NCBI GenBank assembly: GCA_003255025.1 | Contig: QANY01013163.1 | Coordinates: 639,140-703,139 of the forward strand | Direction: 5' to 3' | Length of the DNA stretch: 64,000 nucleotides | Source of the DNA: Datisca glomerata | Lineage: Eukaryota; Streptophyta; Magnoliopsida; Cucurbitales; Datiscaceae | In this document: piece by piece, positions 1-10,426 of the stretch | How the letters are laid out: each line of letters begins with the position of its first letter | Position numbering within the stretch: the stretch's first letter is position 1 | The notes under the pieces: model-generated | What the model was told of the DNA's origin: nothing | Database searches by the model: none | The model's input: only the letters and a program-made list of their open reading frames with translations | Program-made: the position numbers and the translations under genes

Positions 1-427
1 CAAGAAGAGACAGTAGAAGAAGAGGAGTTGGGTAAGGAAGAAGCTGATGAAGACCAGCAAGTTGAGGTTGAAGAGGAGGTTGAAGTAGAAGAAAAGGTTG
101 AGGCTGAAGAGGAGGAAAAGGAAGAAGTTGAAACTAAGGCAGAACAAGATGAAATAGAAGTGGAAAAAGAAAAGTGAAGTCAAAGAAGAGGAAGAACAAG
201 AGCATGAGGTAGAGGAAAGTGAAGAAGAAGAAGAGCCCACACCACCACTGGAACCATCACCAAAGAAGGGGGAAAGACAAAGGAAAAAGGAAGAGATGCT
301 AACCCCCAGTCCAGAGAAGAAAAAACCAGAAAAAGAAGAAGAATCACAAAAAACGGCCAAGTCAAAAGGAAAATCAATTGATAAGAAGAAAGAAGTAGTA
401 GCATCTGGCTTGACTTTTAGTGCCTAA
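1..427 (+). pseudogene. Athila 3'-region Glu/Lys-rich ORF, C-terminal remnant
   Basis: The plus strand encodes a very acidic Glu/Lys/Val-rich tail from the window edge to a TGA at 175-177. It then continues in the next frame (from 176) as Glu-rich then Lys/Pro-rich protein to TAA at 425-427, so one frameshift splits it. The Lys-rich end (LTPSPEKKKPEK, then KSKGKSIDKKK) resembles the end of the matching ORF near 42.3 kb (LTPSSETRSKKKAEPK). Both are followed by a GCAGTGAGGGCACT-type spacer, a polypurine tract and an LTR start. It is therefore the accessory ORF between pol and the 3' LTR of an Athila-lineage Ty3/gypsy element, not a host gene. No function can be assigned. Taken alone it could pass for a neurofilament-like low-complexity protein, but the shared downstream context argues against that. 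Confidence 0.7.
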
Positions 428-1153
428 AAGAAGATGAAGACATCTGAAAAAGAGCAATCCATGGAGGATAAGCTGTAAGTAGAAATCCAATCAACAAAGA
501 AAAAATTGTCAGATCTGAAAGCTACCTCAAAGGGAAGGGGTGGACTTAGAAGCTCTTCCAAGTAGTGATAGCTGTTGAGCTACTGCACCAGTAGTAGCAG
601 TGGAGTACCTCTCTTATCCCCTCTTTTTATTTTGCTTTCTGCTTCTAGCTTCTGTATGGTTGTGGATGATTTCTTGTTATGTTTTTTGTGTCTTGATGAA
701 ACTTTGAAAATTTTTGTTTCAGGTTTTTGGTCATTTTTCTGTTGTTGCAGTGAGGGCACTGCAAGTTTTAGGATTAGGGGAGGGGCCTATGCCTGTTTCC
801 TTAGTTTTATCTTTACAGTTTTCTCTTATTAATTGTTAGGAAATTGATTCTATTTTCGTTTTGTATGTTTTAGTTTAAGTGCCTATGGCCTGCCTACTCA
901 ATCAGTATAAAATAAAAGCATCTAAAAAAGAAAAAGAAAAGAAATAAGAAATAACATGATTTGCATGTTGAATTGAGGATGATTACGCCAGTTCCCTTTC
1001 TCTTTGCACTTAGAAGTAGAGTTAGCTATTTTGGGAAGTTTGAGATGTTTTAAATCTGAGTATGGCTTAATACTCTATTTAGGCACCTAAAACTTCTAGA
1101 AATCAGTCATGCAATTGTTCATCATAGCATAATTCAAGTTCGGAGGGAATTTC
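428..1153 (+). mobile_element. Athila 3' untranslated internal region
   Basis: Non-coding spacer between the Glu-rich ORF and the LTR. It aligns by eye with 42.5-43.1 kb: both carry a TGAGGGCACT block (about 751 and 42720), a TTTGCACTTAG block (about 1000 and 42961) and an adjacent TTTAA-rich block, in the same order. It ends in a purine tract, GTTCGGAGGGAATT, at 1138-1151, which fits a polypurine tract priming plus-strand synthesis. The short hydrophobic ORF at 575-832 is not conserved in the second copy. Confidence 0.65.
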
Positions 1154-2706
1154 TGCTAGTATTGTGTATGTGTAATCGTGCTGCTTAAACTCTTTGGCTT
1201 CAAAATAACAGTTTCATGAATAAAGAGGTTAGAAAAGCTCCTCTATTTTAGGCTGTTGAGTAACTAGGTGTTTTCATCACCAATACTGTCATTCGTGTCA
1301 AAAGGTAGCCAGAGGCATGATCTTGATATAGCAATAAAAGAAATAGCAATTGAAAGAGTTAGCAACCTTGATTGTTATATTGCTGAGTAACCTGGTATCT
1401 TCACTACAAGTGTTGACTATTCGCATAAAAAGGAAGTATAACATGAGGGGTATTCTAATCCTTATTAAAAAAGAGAGAGAAAAGGGAGCCAAATCAATAG
1501 AAGATTCTATCGCTGTTGTATTATAGTTTGTGCGCACTTGGCAAGGGGATTTGTCGTGTAGTCCATCTTGCAGTGAAAAGAGAAGCAAAGCTTGTGCACT
1601 CAGAGTCTGTTATCTAGGGGGCATTCGCACTTTTCCTAGTGGTCCCCGCCGCATCTTGGCTCGACACGCGTCATTTCAAGGAGCTGAAACCCTGATTTTG
1701 AGGCCTCTCTTTATAGCAAGTACATCTTTTAGTGAGGAGGCCGACACCTTTGCTGGTAATAAGGAAATATTTTACAGAAAGGAAAGGGAGGAAGAGAATA
1801 GAAAAGGAAAGGACACAAGGAAGAAGACAAACCGGAAAATATATGTTTATTCCAATTTCTCTTTCTTCTTGTTTCACTTCGTTTACTTACTGTATTCTCT
1901 TCATCTTCGTTCATTCTCTGCTGGATAATTATAGAAATGGGTGTATTTAGTTCTTCTCTTAAGCTCATTATAAGCTAAAACGCTTAAGCTAGTATGGTAA
2001 TGAATCTTGAAGTTGATTTTTTATGGTGAATGAATTCTTTCTTGCTCATCTCTTTCTAGCATTTCATTCAAGTATACTAAACATTTAATTTTCATTATTG
2101 ACCGGTCATCTTTAGTGAAATGAAAGTTAGACCGAATTCTGTAAAGGTTTAATTTAATGGAAATAGCTTTAGTGATACTAGGATATTTAAATCATGTAAA
2201 TCTAAATACTTAGTGAGTAGTATAGGCATACATGATCACCTTGTAAACCCATTTACTGGAACTAAAAGAAAAAAACTCTAATATGATTTAAGCTTAGACA
2301 TAAGTTAATTTGGTTTGGAGTTGATAATCGCAAGGATGTAAATTCATTGTTCTTTTGAGCTAAGGTTAATGCTATTAAGATGTTGTAGCAACTAGAAAAG
2401 ATTTAACTAGGAATAGTAATGTAGAGAGGATTTAACCATGCTATCTCTCTTCATCATTGAATACACCATTAATATCAAACATAATCTTATACTTAAGCAA
2501 GTGTCATTTTCAACTATTTGACTTAGTATTATTATTTCCAAATAAATCATGAATCAATTGAACTTATCCACCACTGTTACTTTGTTTTCCAATTAGATTT
2601 TATTTGGTCTTTTTATTACATAATTTTCATCAGTTCCTGTGGAGATCGACATACATTTATCACTTTATTATTTGTTAATGAAACGTGCACTTGCGTATAC
2701 ACATCA
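1154..2706 (+). mobile_element. Athila-family 3' LTR (about 1.55 kb)
   Basis: It starts TGCTAGT directly after the polypurine tract and ends in TGTGGAGATCGAC, then ACTTGCGTATACACATCA, a typical Athila-type LTR tail. About 1.5 kb is a usual Athila LTR length. The same tail recurs at 16.5-16.72 kb and its middle recurs inverted at 19.85-20.73 kb. Its start matches 43099-43189. Inside is a diverged direct repeat (about 1252-1320 and 1380-1450) built on GAGTAAC and TCTTCAC. A GC-richer block at 1530-1700 (TGGTCCCCGCCGC, CTCGACACGCG) is the best marker for the family. The sequence just downstream is copia gag, so the Athila element probably landed in the copia element. Confidence 0.75.
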
Positions 2707-2714
2707 ACAACAAT

Positions 2715-3068
2715 AAACTGTCAAATTTGTGAGAAGAAAGGTCATTCTTCTCGCTCAAAGGTAATTCTTACTATGGTCCTATGGCACATCACACAAGAGT
2801 CAATTCTGTGACTAACTCTAACTGGTTGGTTGACTCAGCAGCCTCCCATCATGTAACCGCTGACTTAAGCAACTTAAACACCCATCATGATCATAAAGGC
2901 CCAGATGATATAGTGATTGGTGATGGCACAAGTCTTCAAATCATGCGAACTGGCTCCATTAGTCTTCCTACTACATCTAATAAGATTTCTCTAACTAATG
3001 TTCTTTGTGTTCGTACCATGCAAAAGAATTTAATTTCAGTTTCAAAACTTAGTAACACATTAATTTAA
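2715..3068 (+). pseudogene. Copia gag zinc knuckle and aspartic protease remnant
   Basis: At 2715-2760 the translation CQICEKKGHSSRSK is a CCHC knuckle that has lost its last cysteine. The open stretch 2781-3068 then gives the protease: NWLVDSAASHHVT in place of the usual WLVDSGASHHVT, followed by IGDG, LTNVLC and KNLISVSKL, all standard copia protease landmarks. The active-site triad DSG is changed to DSA, so catalysis would be doubtful even with the frame intact. Similar copia proteases process the Gag-Pol polyprotein inside the virus-like particle. Confidence 0.75.
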
Positions 3069-3199
3069 TTATTTCCCTCTCATTTTATTGTGAAGGATTT
3101 GACCGAGAGGGAGCATCTTCTTTGAAGACCCAATAAGCATGACGTCTATGGGTGGCCAAGAGGTATGGAAGCCACATCAACATCACCTAGTGCTCATGT

Positions 3200-3905
3200 A
3201 GGTATTAAGGTTTCTTATCAAGCACGGCATGATCGTCTTGGTCATCCTTCCACTAAAATTATTAACCATCTTATTCAGTAGCGTCTCATACTTGTTCTGT
3301 CTAAGTTGTAGTCGTTTTTCTTTTGCAACTATTGTCAATGTAATAAAAGTCATCGTCTTCCTTTTGGTACAACTACTCTCACCAATCGTTGTCCCTTAGA
3401 TCTTATATACACTGATGTGTGGGGTCCTATCCCAATCAGTTCAATAAATGGATTATGTTATTATATTATCTTTGCAGATCACTTTACAAAATATGTATGG
3501 CTTTATCCCTTTCATTACAAATATGATGCTTTCAGTGTGTTTACAAAATATTTCAAAACCTCAATTGTTTCTATATACTCCGATAACGACGGGGAATATA
3601 TAAAACTCAAATCCTTTTTTTGTGTCACAGGGGATCCAACATCTCACTACTCCACCTCATACTCTTAAACATAATGGGTCTGTAGAATGCCGACATAGTT
3701 GAAATAGGACTTACTATGATGCACCAAGCTCACTTACTTCTTTCTTTTTTGTCATTTCCCTTCCAAACCGCATGCTATCTCGTTAATCGACTACCTACGC
3801 CACTGCTTAATCTCAAATATCCTTTTGAATCTCTTTTCCAAAAACAACCCAATTATCTTAAACTTAAGGCTTTTGGGTGTTTATGCTATCCATGGCTCTG
3901 ACCTT
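3200..3905 (+). pseudogene. Copia integrase remnant
   Basis: In successive frames one can read YQARHDRLGHPS, then CNYCQCNKSHRLPFG (the HHCC zinc-binding part), then PLDLIYTDVWGP, FADHFTKYVWLYP and IYSDNDGEY, the first catalytic aspartates of the integrase core. Beyond that are degenerate pieces such as TACYLVNRLPTPLLN. In-frame stops occur near 3281 and 3309, and another frame change lies near 3670. The family inserts cDNA into chromosomes; this copy is inactive. Confidence 0.75.
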
Positions 3906-4560
3906 ACTCATGCAACAAAATGGAACCCAAATCTCGTCCTTGTATTTTTCTTGGTTACTTAAGCTCACAAAGCGCTTAACGTTGCTATGATTCTTCAACA
4001 GGAAAAACATTTTACTCTCGCCATTTTCAATTCATTGAACATGAATTTCCTTTCAAAACACAAGGTGGTGAATTCTCAGTCTCATCCTCTAAACTTTCTT
4101 CATGGCTACCTACTTCCTCTAATGTCATGCAACCTCCTTACTTTAACCTCCTCACTTGAACCAATAAATATACCTCCACGAGAAGCTTTCCATACCTCAG
4201 GTGCTACTCAAGATGGTCATGCAGATAAGTCCCCATCCAATAGCTCTCATGTGAATCCTAATCAAACCACCATAGCTTTACGTCTTCCTTTGAGTCACAA
4301 CCTCATGTTCAAACTCATCTCATGATCACAAGGAGTCAAAATAATATATTTAATCCTAAACAGCTTCACCACACCACCAAAAACCCTCTACTAGATATAA
4401 CTGAGTCTTCTTGTGTCTCCCAAGCAATAAAAGACCCTAAATGGCTTTACTTTATCCCATTGATTATCTTTCAAAGACTTACACTCCTTACATTATTTAT
4501 TAGGTGTTGAGGTTAATCCCAAAGATGATGGCTTGTTTCTCACTTAACACAAGTATATAA
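3906..4560 (+). pseudogene. Copia integrase-RT linker with RT palm deleted
   Basis: This stretch reads as the variable linker between integrase and RT. It includes HMITRSQNNIF-type residues at 4322-4360 and SQAIKDPKW at about 4418-4445. It then jumps almost directly to the late RT motif LLGVEVNPKDDGLF near 4500-4540. Everything between, including the catalytic YVDD region, is absent, an internal loss of several hundred bases relative to the family. Confidence 0.6.
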
Positions 4561-5334
4561 GAGTTTTACTTTCTTGTCACAACATGGCTGGTGCAAAGGA
4601 AGTTCACACTCCACTTTCTACCACCGTCTCGTTAATTCTTGATGATGGTATTCCTCCAACTAATGCTATTGATTTTCGAAGTCTTGTTGGTGTTTCTTCA
4701 ATACCTCTCCATTACAAAGTCAGATATCGCTTATTCGGTTAATAAATTATCTTAATTCATGCATCGACCTACCAATACTCATTGGATTGCAGCCAAATGT
4801 CTTCTCTAGTATCTAAAGAGCACATTCATCATGGGCTATTTCTACGCCGCAATCAGCCACTACTTTGAGCAGGTAATCAAGATGACCAAACATCTACTAC
4901 CGCTTACATTGTTTATCTAGGCGACAATGTTATTTCATAGTGTTCAAGAAAGCAAAAGTCAGTGGCACGATCTTCAACTGAAGTAGAATATAGAGTTGTT
5001 GCTTTCACTGCAGCTGAATTGTTTTGGCTTCATTCACTTCTTAGTGAGCTTCGCATTTCATTGACTAGCAAACCAATCATTCATTGCAATAACATAGGAT
5101 CCACTTACTTGTGTGTTAATCTTGTGTTCTACTCTAGAATGAAACATATCTTCATTGACTATCATTTTGTTCGAGACAAGGTTTGAGAATGGATCTCTTG
5201 CAGTCTCTTATGTTTACACCAATGATCAACTTGCTGATGCATTAACTAAAGCCTTACCCAGGCAAATTTTCACATTGCTTTGGTCCAAGATTGGAGTCTC
5301 CGACGGGAGCTCCATCTTGCGGGGGCATAATCAT
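4561..5334 (+). pseudogene. Copia RT end and RNase H remnant
   Basis: It starts with RT thumb-like MAGAKEVHTPLS (4584). RNase H follows as ARSSTEVEYRVVAFTAAELFWL (from about 4962), then SKPIIHCNNIGSTYL and [13 protein letters not shown], and ends [14 protein letters not shown]. These are standard copia RNase H landmarks (ARSSTEAEYRA, ADxLTK). One frame break lies near 5180. It is followed by CTTGCGGGGGCATA (5317-5330), a purine-rich plus-strand priming tract, and by TGTTAG at 5335. Confidence 0.8.
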
Positions 5335-6670
5335 TGTTAGTGAATTCGCGTATTATACTCATATTATACATGTATTTTTCATTTTTTGAATTTTACGGCC
5401 CTTTCCTGAATTCCTCTAAAAAATATGATAAAATTCACGTATTTTTTATCCTTCCTAAATAATACGCGTATAATACGGGAGCCGTATAAAACAGCATAAA
5501 CAATTTGGTAGTCTATATAAATATAACTTGCGTTAAATGTTGTATTTAGAAGGCATGGCTCATTGGCAATGCTCAGTCCCTTGTACAGTCTTGACCCAAG
5601 TTTGAACTTGCACTTATGCATATATTTGGGTTTTTTTTTCTCCTCTTTATTATTGATTTTACTTTTTCTTTTACACTTCCGCACATATTTGTTTTTTTTT
5701 TCCTTTTTATTATTCATTTTACTTTTTTCTTTTATCATGCATTTTATTTCTTATACCACATATTTTACATTTTCTTTTTATTAAGTTCTTTAGTTTATAA
5801 ATTATTGTTAATGATCAATATTTTTATTAAATATAGTAATAAATAAAAAATCAAAGTCCATTGATAATGAAATATTTATTATTTTAGAAATATGAATATA
5901 ATATTATTATATATTAATAGTTATTTATACATATATTTTATATAATTGAATACAAAAGGTATTTATCAACTCTACTTGTTTTCAAATTTTAGATAATCAA
6001 TTAGTCGATAATTTATTATTTAATTAGTGAAATTATTGATGGTTTTTCATTGTAATGAATTATTATTTTCGAATATGAATATATTATTATTATTATTTAT
6101 TAGATAGTACACTAATATTTACATATATTTTTTCAATTGTGTAAACATGTATTCATCAACTCTACTTGTTTTCATATTTTAGATAATCAATTATTCGATG
6201 ATTTATCATCTAATTAGTGAAATTATTAAAGATTTTAATTGTAATGAATGATTCTTTGTTCTTTTATCTTATAAATGTTATATATTTTTTTAAGTATCAT
6301 ATGTTTGCAATTCATATTTTTTATACCGAATTTTTCAAGCGGAAACATATTATACACGTTCAATAACCATATCTGAATTATTACGAATTGCGTATTATTG
6401 AACGATTTTTTACTAAATGTTTGACTGTTTAATATTCGAATTATACTTGTCGAATAATATTTTATATTTTTACCGTCTCCGAATTAACTGACTACAGACA
6501 TAATAGAGAGAATCACTTTAATCCCAAATCAATCACCTAAAATGATGTCATAAATCATAATTAGTAATTGCTAATATTGTATTCTTTCCATACAAGGTGC
6601 GCAATTATCTTGTATATATATACTTTGTGAGTGAATGAAAGAATCAAGCAATTTCAATATTTTCTTATCA
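5335..6670 (+). mobile_element. Copia 3' LTR enlarged by AT-rich DNA
   Basis: It begins TGTTAGTG right after the copia polypurine tract. At 6590-6670 it shows a usual copia LTR end: TTGTATATATATACTTTG as TATA-like promoter, then GAATCAAGCAATTTC and a TATCA end. The span of about 1.34 kb is long for an Ale-type LTR. The middle (about 5400-6480) is extremely AT-rich and holds a tandem duplication, so a separate insertion inside the LTR is likely, though no clean terminal repeats or target duplication were found. The exact 3' border is inferred. Confidence 0.45.
5858..6240. repeat. ~190-bp tandem duplication, AT-rich
   Basis: Two diverged copies lie head to tail, about 5858-6047 and 6048-6240. 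Each holds ATCAACTCTACTTGTTTTCA followed by TTTTAGATAATCAATTA and ATTAGTGAAATTATT. A short third start follows. It lies inside the enlarged copia LTR. Confidence 0.75.
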
Positions 6671-7362
6671 CTTTGGTCTGTTAATGGGCTCTACTATCGT
6701 ATTACCCACCGCCTGAGTGAATGACAGCTCTGGGCGAACCAATCGCTGGAGAGGATTTACTGGCGGCTCGATTTTCCAGACAACCCACTCCCAACCCAAT
6801 GTATCAGTTCTAGGGATACTCAATAAGAACTAACCTTCATTATCAGCCGACTCGATGACCAGAAAACTCCCAAAGTCATTAAAGCGAGAGGAAACCCAAA
6901 ACCTTCTTCCTTTGTTATGCTCCCAAACCTTCTTTCTTCTCTCAACTGCCTCAAGGATAGCCACACCCACTTCATCTCCGTTCACTCCTCAGGAAAGAGA
7001 GTCATCGGAGAGAGAGAGCCGGACTTCAATAGCTTGTTAAGCAAATCTAGTTTATGAATCATGCAGTTTCCATTTTTTAAATGCAATATTTGTTATTTTT
7101 GGTTCGATAATTGGAGATAAACTCATCTATCTGTCATCAAGATTTAGATTCTGAGTTCATAAAATAGGGTGCGTAATGGTGATGACAATATTGCCACGTT
7201 TTCTATCACTAACTCCCACGTGCATGTCCTTTTGTTTCTATTGGTCTTTGGAATTTTGTTTACTTCGTGTTTCTCTGTACTAAGGTTCAGCAATAGATGG
7301 TCGTCCTTTTACTTGTGAGGGGTCGGGTCAGTCTACTGTATGGCCCTTGTATGTTAATTTCT
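6671..7362. other. Intergenic, no gene supported
   Basis: This unique-looking stretch has normal base composition between the copia LTR and the PPR gene. A 61-codon frame at 6855-7040 is Ser/Thr/Arg-rich, overlaps a CTCT/GAGA patch and matches nothing I recognise. It may be a fragment of a 5' leader or a relic of a host gene. Nothing else is supported. Confidence 0.3.
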
Positions 7363-7434
7363 GAAGATTTAAACAAAGCTATATGTATTAAGTACTCCGA
7401 AGATTTAAGCAAAGCTATATGTATTAAGTACTCC
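7363..7434. repeat. 36-bp perfect-phase tandem duplication
   Basis: The unit starting GAAGATTTAA and ending TAAGTACTCC occurs twice, at 7363-7398 and 7399-7434, with a single base difference. It looks like a recent local duplication. Confidence 0.9.
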
Positions 7435-7863
7435 TTACCCTCTTTCTAAATGAATACTTTTATTATGCCGAAAGAGGTCATAAACAAACTTGTATTCAAC
7501 TGCTTGCAATTTTAGTTGCAACAGCCAACAATCAGGACTTGAACAATCATCTTTCCATAAATCACAAAAGGAGAAAATACGAAACTATAAACTTAAATTC
7601 AATGATGTATATCTAAGTGACGAAAAAGTGATCAACATCGTAGAGCTTGAACGGAAATAGAGTAAGAAAAACTAAGGAATATAACAAACAAAATGGAAAA
7701 TAATGAACCCCTGAAGATTCAGAAGAGAACATAGACGCAAAACTCGACAGGAATATAAGAAATGTTCACATTAGGATATATGGACAAAGCCATTGAAAAT
7801 TTTGTTCAGGGAGTCTGCAAGAACAATTCCATCACTTGGCTTGAATTGGTCCTAACAACGGTC

Positions 7864-10426
7864 CTAACCTTGTAGATATTCATACTTTGATACATCTGCT
7901 GGCTGACAGTTCTTTTGAATTAGAAGCTTGAGAAAGTTATTAGCTTTATCAGTTAATCCAGCCTCAATAAATGCATCTAGAAGTCTACCAAATGCAGAAA
8001 CATCAAGTCCGGATGTGGTTGATTCCTTCCATTGATCAATAACTTCTCCTACCTCATTCAAATGTTCAAGCACCACATAAGAAGAAAGAACACATATGTA
8101 GTTTCTACTTGTCATCTTCTGTTTTGTCATTCTCAAGGATTTCCATATCTGATCAATTTTATCCTTGTTTCCTAAACCAGTATTGAGAATAATGAGGAAG
8201 TCATAGGTGATCCATTCTCTCCGGGTAATACCTTTTGGAGATTCAACTATAGAGCTGGAGTCTGCATGCAGAAGATGTCCTGATCTGACATAAATATTGA
8301 CTAGAGTAATGTATTTCACCCAATCTTCATTAGAGCAGGCGTCCTGGCTCATTTCATCTAGAATCCTTCCAACTTCATCAATATTTAAGGTTGCAGCACA
8401 TGAACTAATCCATAGATTGTAAGTGTAGATATCAGGTTGAACCTTTTTCCGTTTTAGATCTTCAACAACTGAAGACACCTTATCCAACTGCCCGACGGAA
8501 ATATACAAAGTCATCATCTCATTGTATAAAAGGGTACCAAAAGACAGGTCAAATTCCTTTATTTTCTCATAAAGGTCCTCAGCTTTTTCAGTCCATTTGG
8601 CCCCAGCATAAGAGTGAAGCAGAGCAGTATATGTTTCACCAGTTTTGGCGGCAATTGGTAGACTTTCAAAGTAGCGTTCAGCAGCATCAATACCAAAAAC
8701 TTTTGTCATCAAATCAATGCGAACTGCATAGTCAGCATCAGACAACTTGAACTCATCATGGGCAAACATCCACTCTGTTATCTGCAAGCTTAAATCATGT
8801 AAAATAAACATTCACTATGAAATCTGCTCCTTCCGCAAAGACTAAAGAAGTCAAATACTCCTTGACGTAATTTTTCTATCAGCAATCAGACGAATCACAG
8901 GGTGCTCTAAATGAATCTAAAAAATTAATCTTGAGTCTTGATAATTGGCATGAATGTAAGACCACACAATTTACTTTATCACCATCAACTCCACTGCAAT
9001 AAGCATACATGAAGAAACACCTCCAAACCTATGCAGAATGCAGAGTGATTACCTTTCTTTCCTTTTCTTTTCCATAAAAAGAAAACTACACTAATGAAGG
9101 TGGAGCATTCCTAGACGAGAAAAGGTGGAAAATTTACAAAATTAAGGACAATAAACCCCCTAAGAGTCATTCATCTTCTTTCTTTTGCTGAATTTACTGC
9201 TTCCAAAATATAAATGCAAAGCAGACTCATTTACTTACAAAGAGTATATCGAATTAGAACTTTTTTTTTGGGTGGGGTAGTCTGGCTCTAACTTTCGCAG
9301 CCTTTCAGTGTATATACGTGGAACAATTTAACTAGCTAACAGCAACATTATGTTTTTTTCATCGGTAAAATTAATTTTTGTTAAGAATGGGATGGCGCCA
9401 CCTAATGTAACTATCGGAGACACCATATCCTCTCTAGCTTCTCTTTTAACTATTTGTCTATCGCCTGAATGGGCTCAACCTCCATATACAAAACCATTTC
9501 AAAAAGAGAGTTTCAGTATTTATTAACAACACAGAAATAGGATTAACTAGGATAAATTAATCCTATTTATCCAGTGGTCCGATTAACTAGGATAAATTAT
9601 TGAGGACTTCAGCAGACATAGAAAATGTTTTTTGAGCTAGTACCTAAAATTAACTTGATAATTTATTATCGGGATCCAACTAGACAAATTTCCAGATTAT
9701 GTAGATAGCACAAATGTCAAGGAAGCTCTGCTAAAGATTTAAAAGCCAGCTTAACATTTCACAACCGTTTTGTTAAAATATTTATTTGCATTTCCTTTAG
9801 ATTAGATCATTTAACAAGGTACTATGATATAATAAGGTTTCCTTTTATACATTGAACTCCAAGTTTCTTTGGACTTTCTACCCCTTCTCGGCAACCAAAC
9901 AACGTATTGAAACCATCAACGAGAAATGATCATGAAAGAGAGGGGGGCGGGCGGCGGGAAAAAAAAAACCTCGAGGGCATGCTTGTAACGCTGAAGTTTT
10001 CTGAGCTCTTTAGACATTTGCCGGAGCTCGGAGATCGTAATCTGATTACCTTTGTTAACCCATCTTTGAATAACGTTGGTGGCGCTTCTCTTAGGCAGTC
10101 TGAGACTAAAGATTCTGCTCTTTAAGTCATCGTTTTCCTCAAAATTAGTCGATTCATCAATTAAATGGCTCCTCGGGGCTCCAGACGAACAATAGTTACA
10201 CACATTGGCGCCGTGGAAGCACAATATAGACTTGCAATTACAGCTAACTAAGCCCCTGTTTCTGCATCCTTTAGGTTTTAGATATCATTGGATTGCAAGA
10301 TCAATTGAGTAGTATTATTATTGACTATTAAGATAAGGTATTGCAAAAAAAAAAAAATCGAAGCTAATATTACCGTCTAAGGGAGAAGAAGAGAGAGCGA
10401 GATGCCATCATTAGCTGTCTAAACAT
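7864..10426 (-). CDS. P-class pentatricopeptide repeat protein (At5g09450 type), three exons
   Basis: Exons on the minus strand are 10426-10374, 10261-9970 and 8781-7864, with stop TAG at 7866-7864. Splice sites are CG|GTAATA to GCAG|AAAC (phase 2) and GAG|GTTTTT to TGCAG|ATAAC (phase 0), and the joined frame stays open. From the ATG at 10408, which has A at -3 and G at +4, the protein is 414 residues. In-frame ATGs at 10411 and 10426 would add one or six residues. The N-terminus MASRSLFFSLRR is Arg/Ser-rich with no acid, as in a mitochondrial or plastid presequence. LKSRIFSLRLPKRSAT (residues 56-71) and YKHALEITEWM span the second junction. PPR motifs follow from about residue 155 (ETYTALLHSY, LYNEMMTLYISVGQ, TYNLWISSCAATLN, REWITYDFLIIL, YICVLSSYV). 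Length and wording match my memory of Arabidopsis At5g09450 (about 409 residues). P-class PPR proteins bind organellar RNA; the target is unknown. It is the only intact gene here. Confidence 0.9.
8782..9969 (-). other. Intron 2 of the PPR gene (1188 bp)
   Basis: This non-coding stretch is bounded by GT at 9969-9968 and AG at 8783-8782 (minus strand). Near 9540-9600 GATTAACTAGGATAAATTA occurs twice, with a GGATAAATTAATCC/TATTTATCC palindrome between the copies, which may be the footprint of a small MITE. A run of T/G at 9261-9275 is simple sequence. No other gene is seen in it. Confidence 0.8.
10262..10373 (-). other. Intron 1 of the PPR gene (112 bp)
   Basis: It runs from donor GTAATATTAG at 10373 to acceptor GGATGCAG ending at 10262 and contains a run of T on the minus strand. 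It is needed to join MASRSLFFSLRR to the second exon, because the second exon's frame has an upstream TGA and no ATG of its own. Confidence 0.8.

Larger units (their letters stand above)
2712..5334 (+). mobile_element. Ty1/copia (Ale-like) retrotransposon, 5'-truncated and decayed
   Basis: Copia domain order reads in one direction: gag zinc knuckle remnant, protease, integrase, end of reverse transcriptase, RNase H, then polypurine tract and LTR. The 5' LTR and most of gag are missing where the Athila LTR abuts. The reading frame breaks many times and most of the RT palm is gone. Domain wording and order fit the Ale/Retrofit branch, which is a family judgement from memory and not a search. 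It cannot encode a working polyprotein. Confidence 0.8.

Noticed and set aside
575..832. Hydrophobic 85-codon frame after the acidic ORF
   Set aside because: It lies in the Athila 3' spacer and is not conserved in the second copy.
6855..7040. 61-codon frame upstream of the PPR gene
   Set aside because: Low-complexity Ser/Arg sequence, no homologue recognised, no promoter or splice support.
9907..10125. Plus-strand 72-codon frame over the PPR second exon
   Set aside because: Shadow of the minus-strand coding exon, which has matching splice sites and family similarity.
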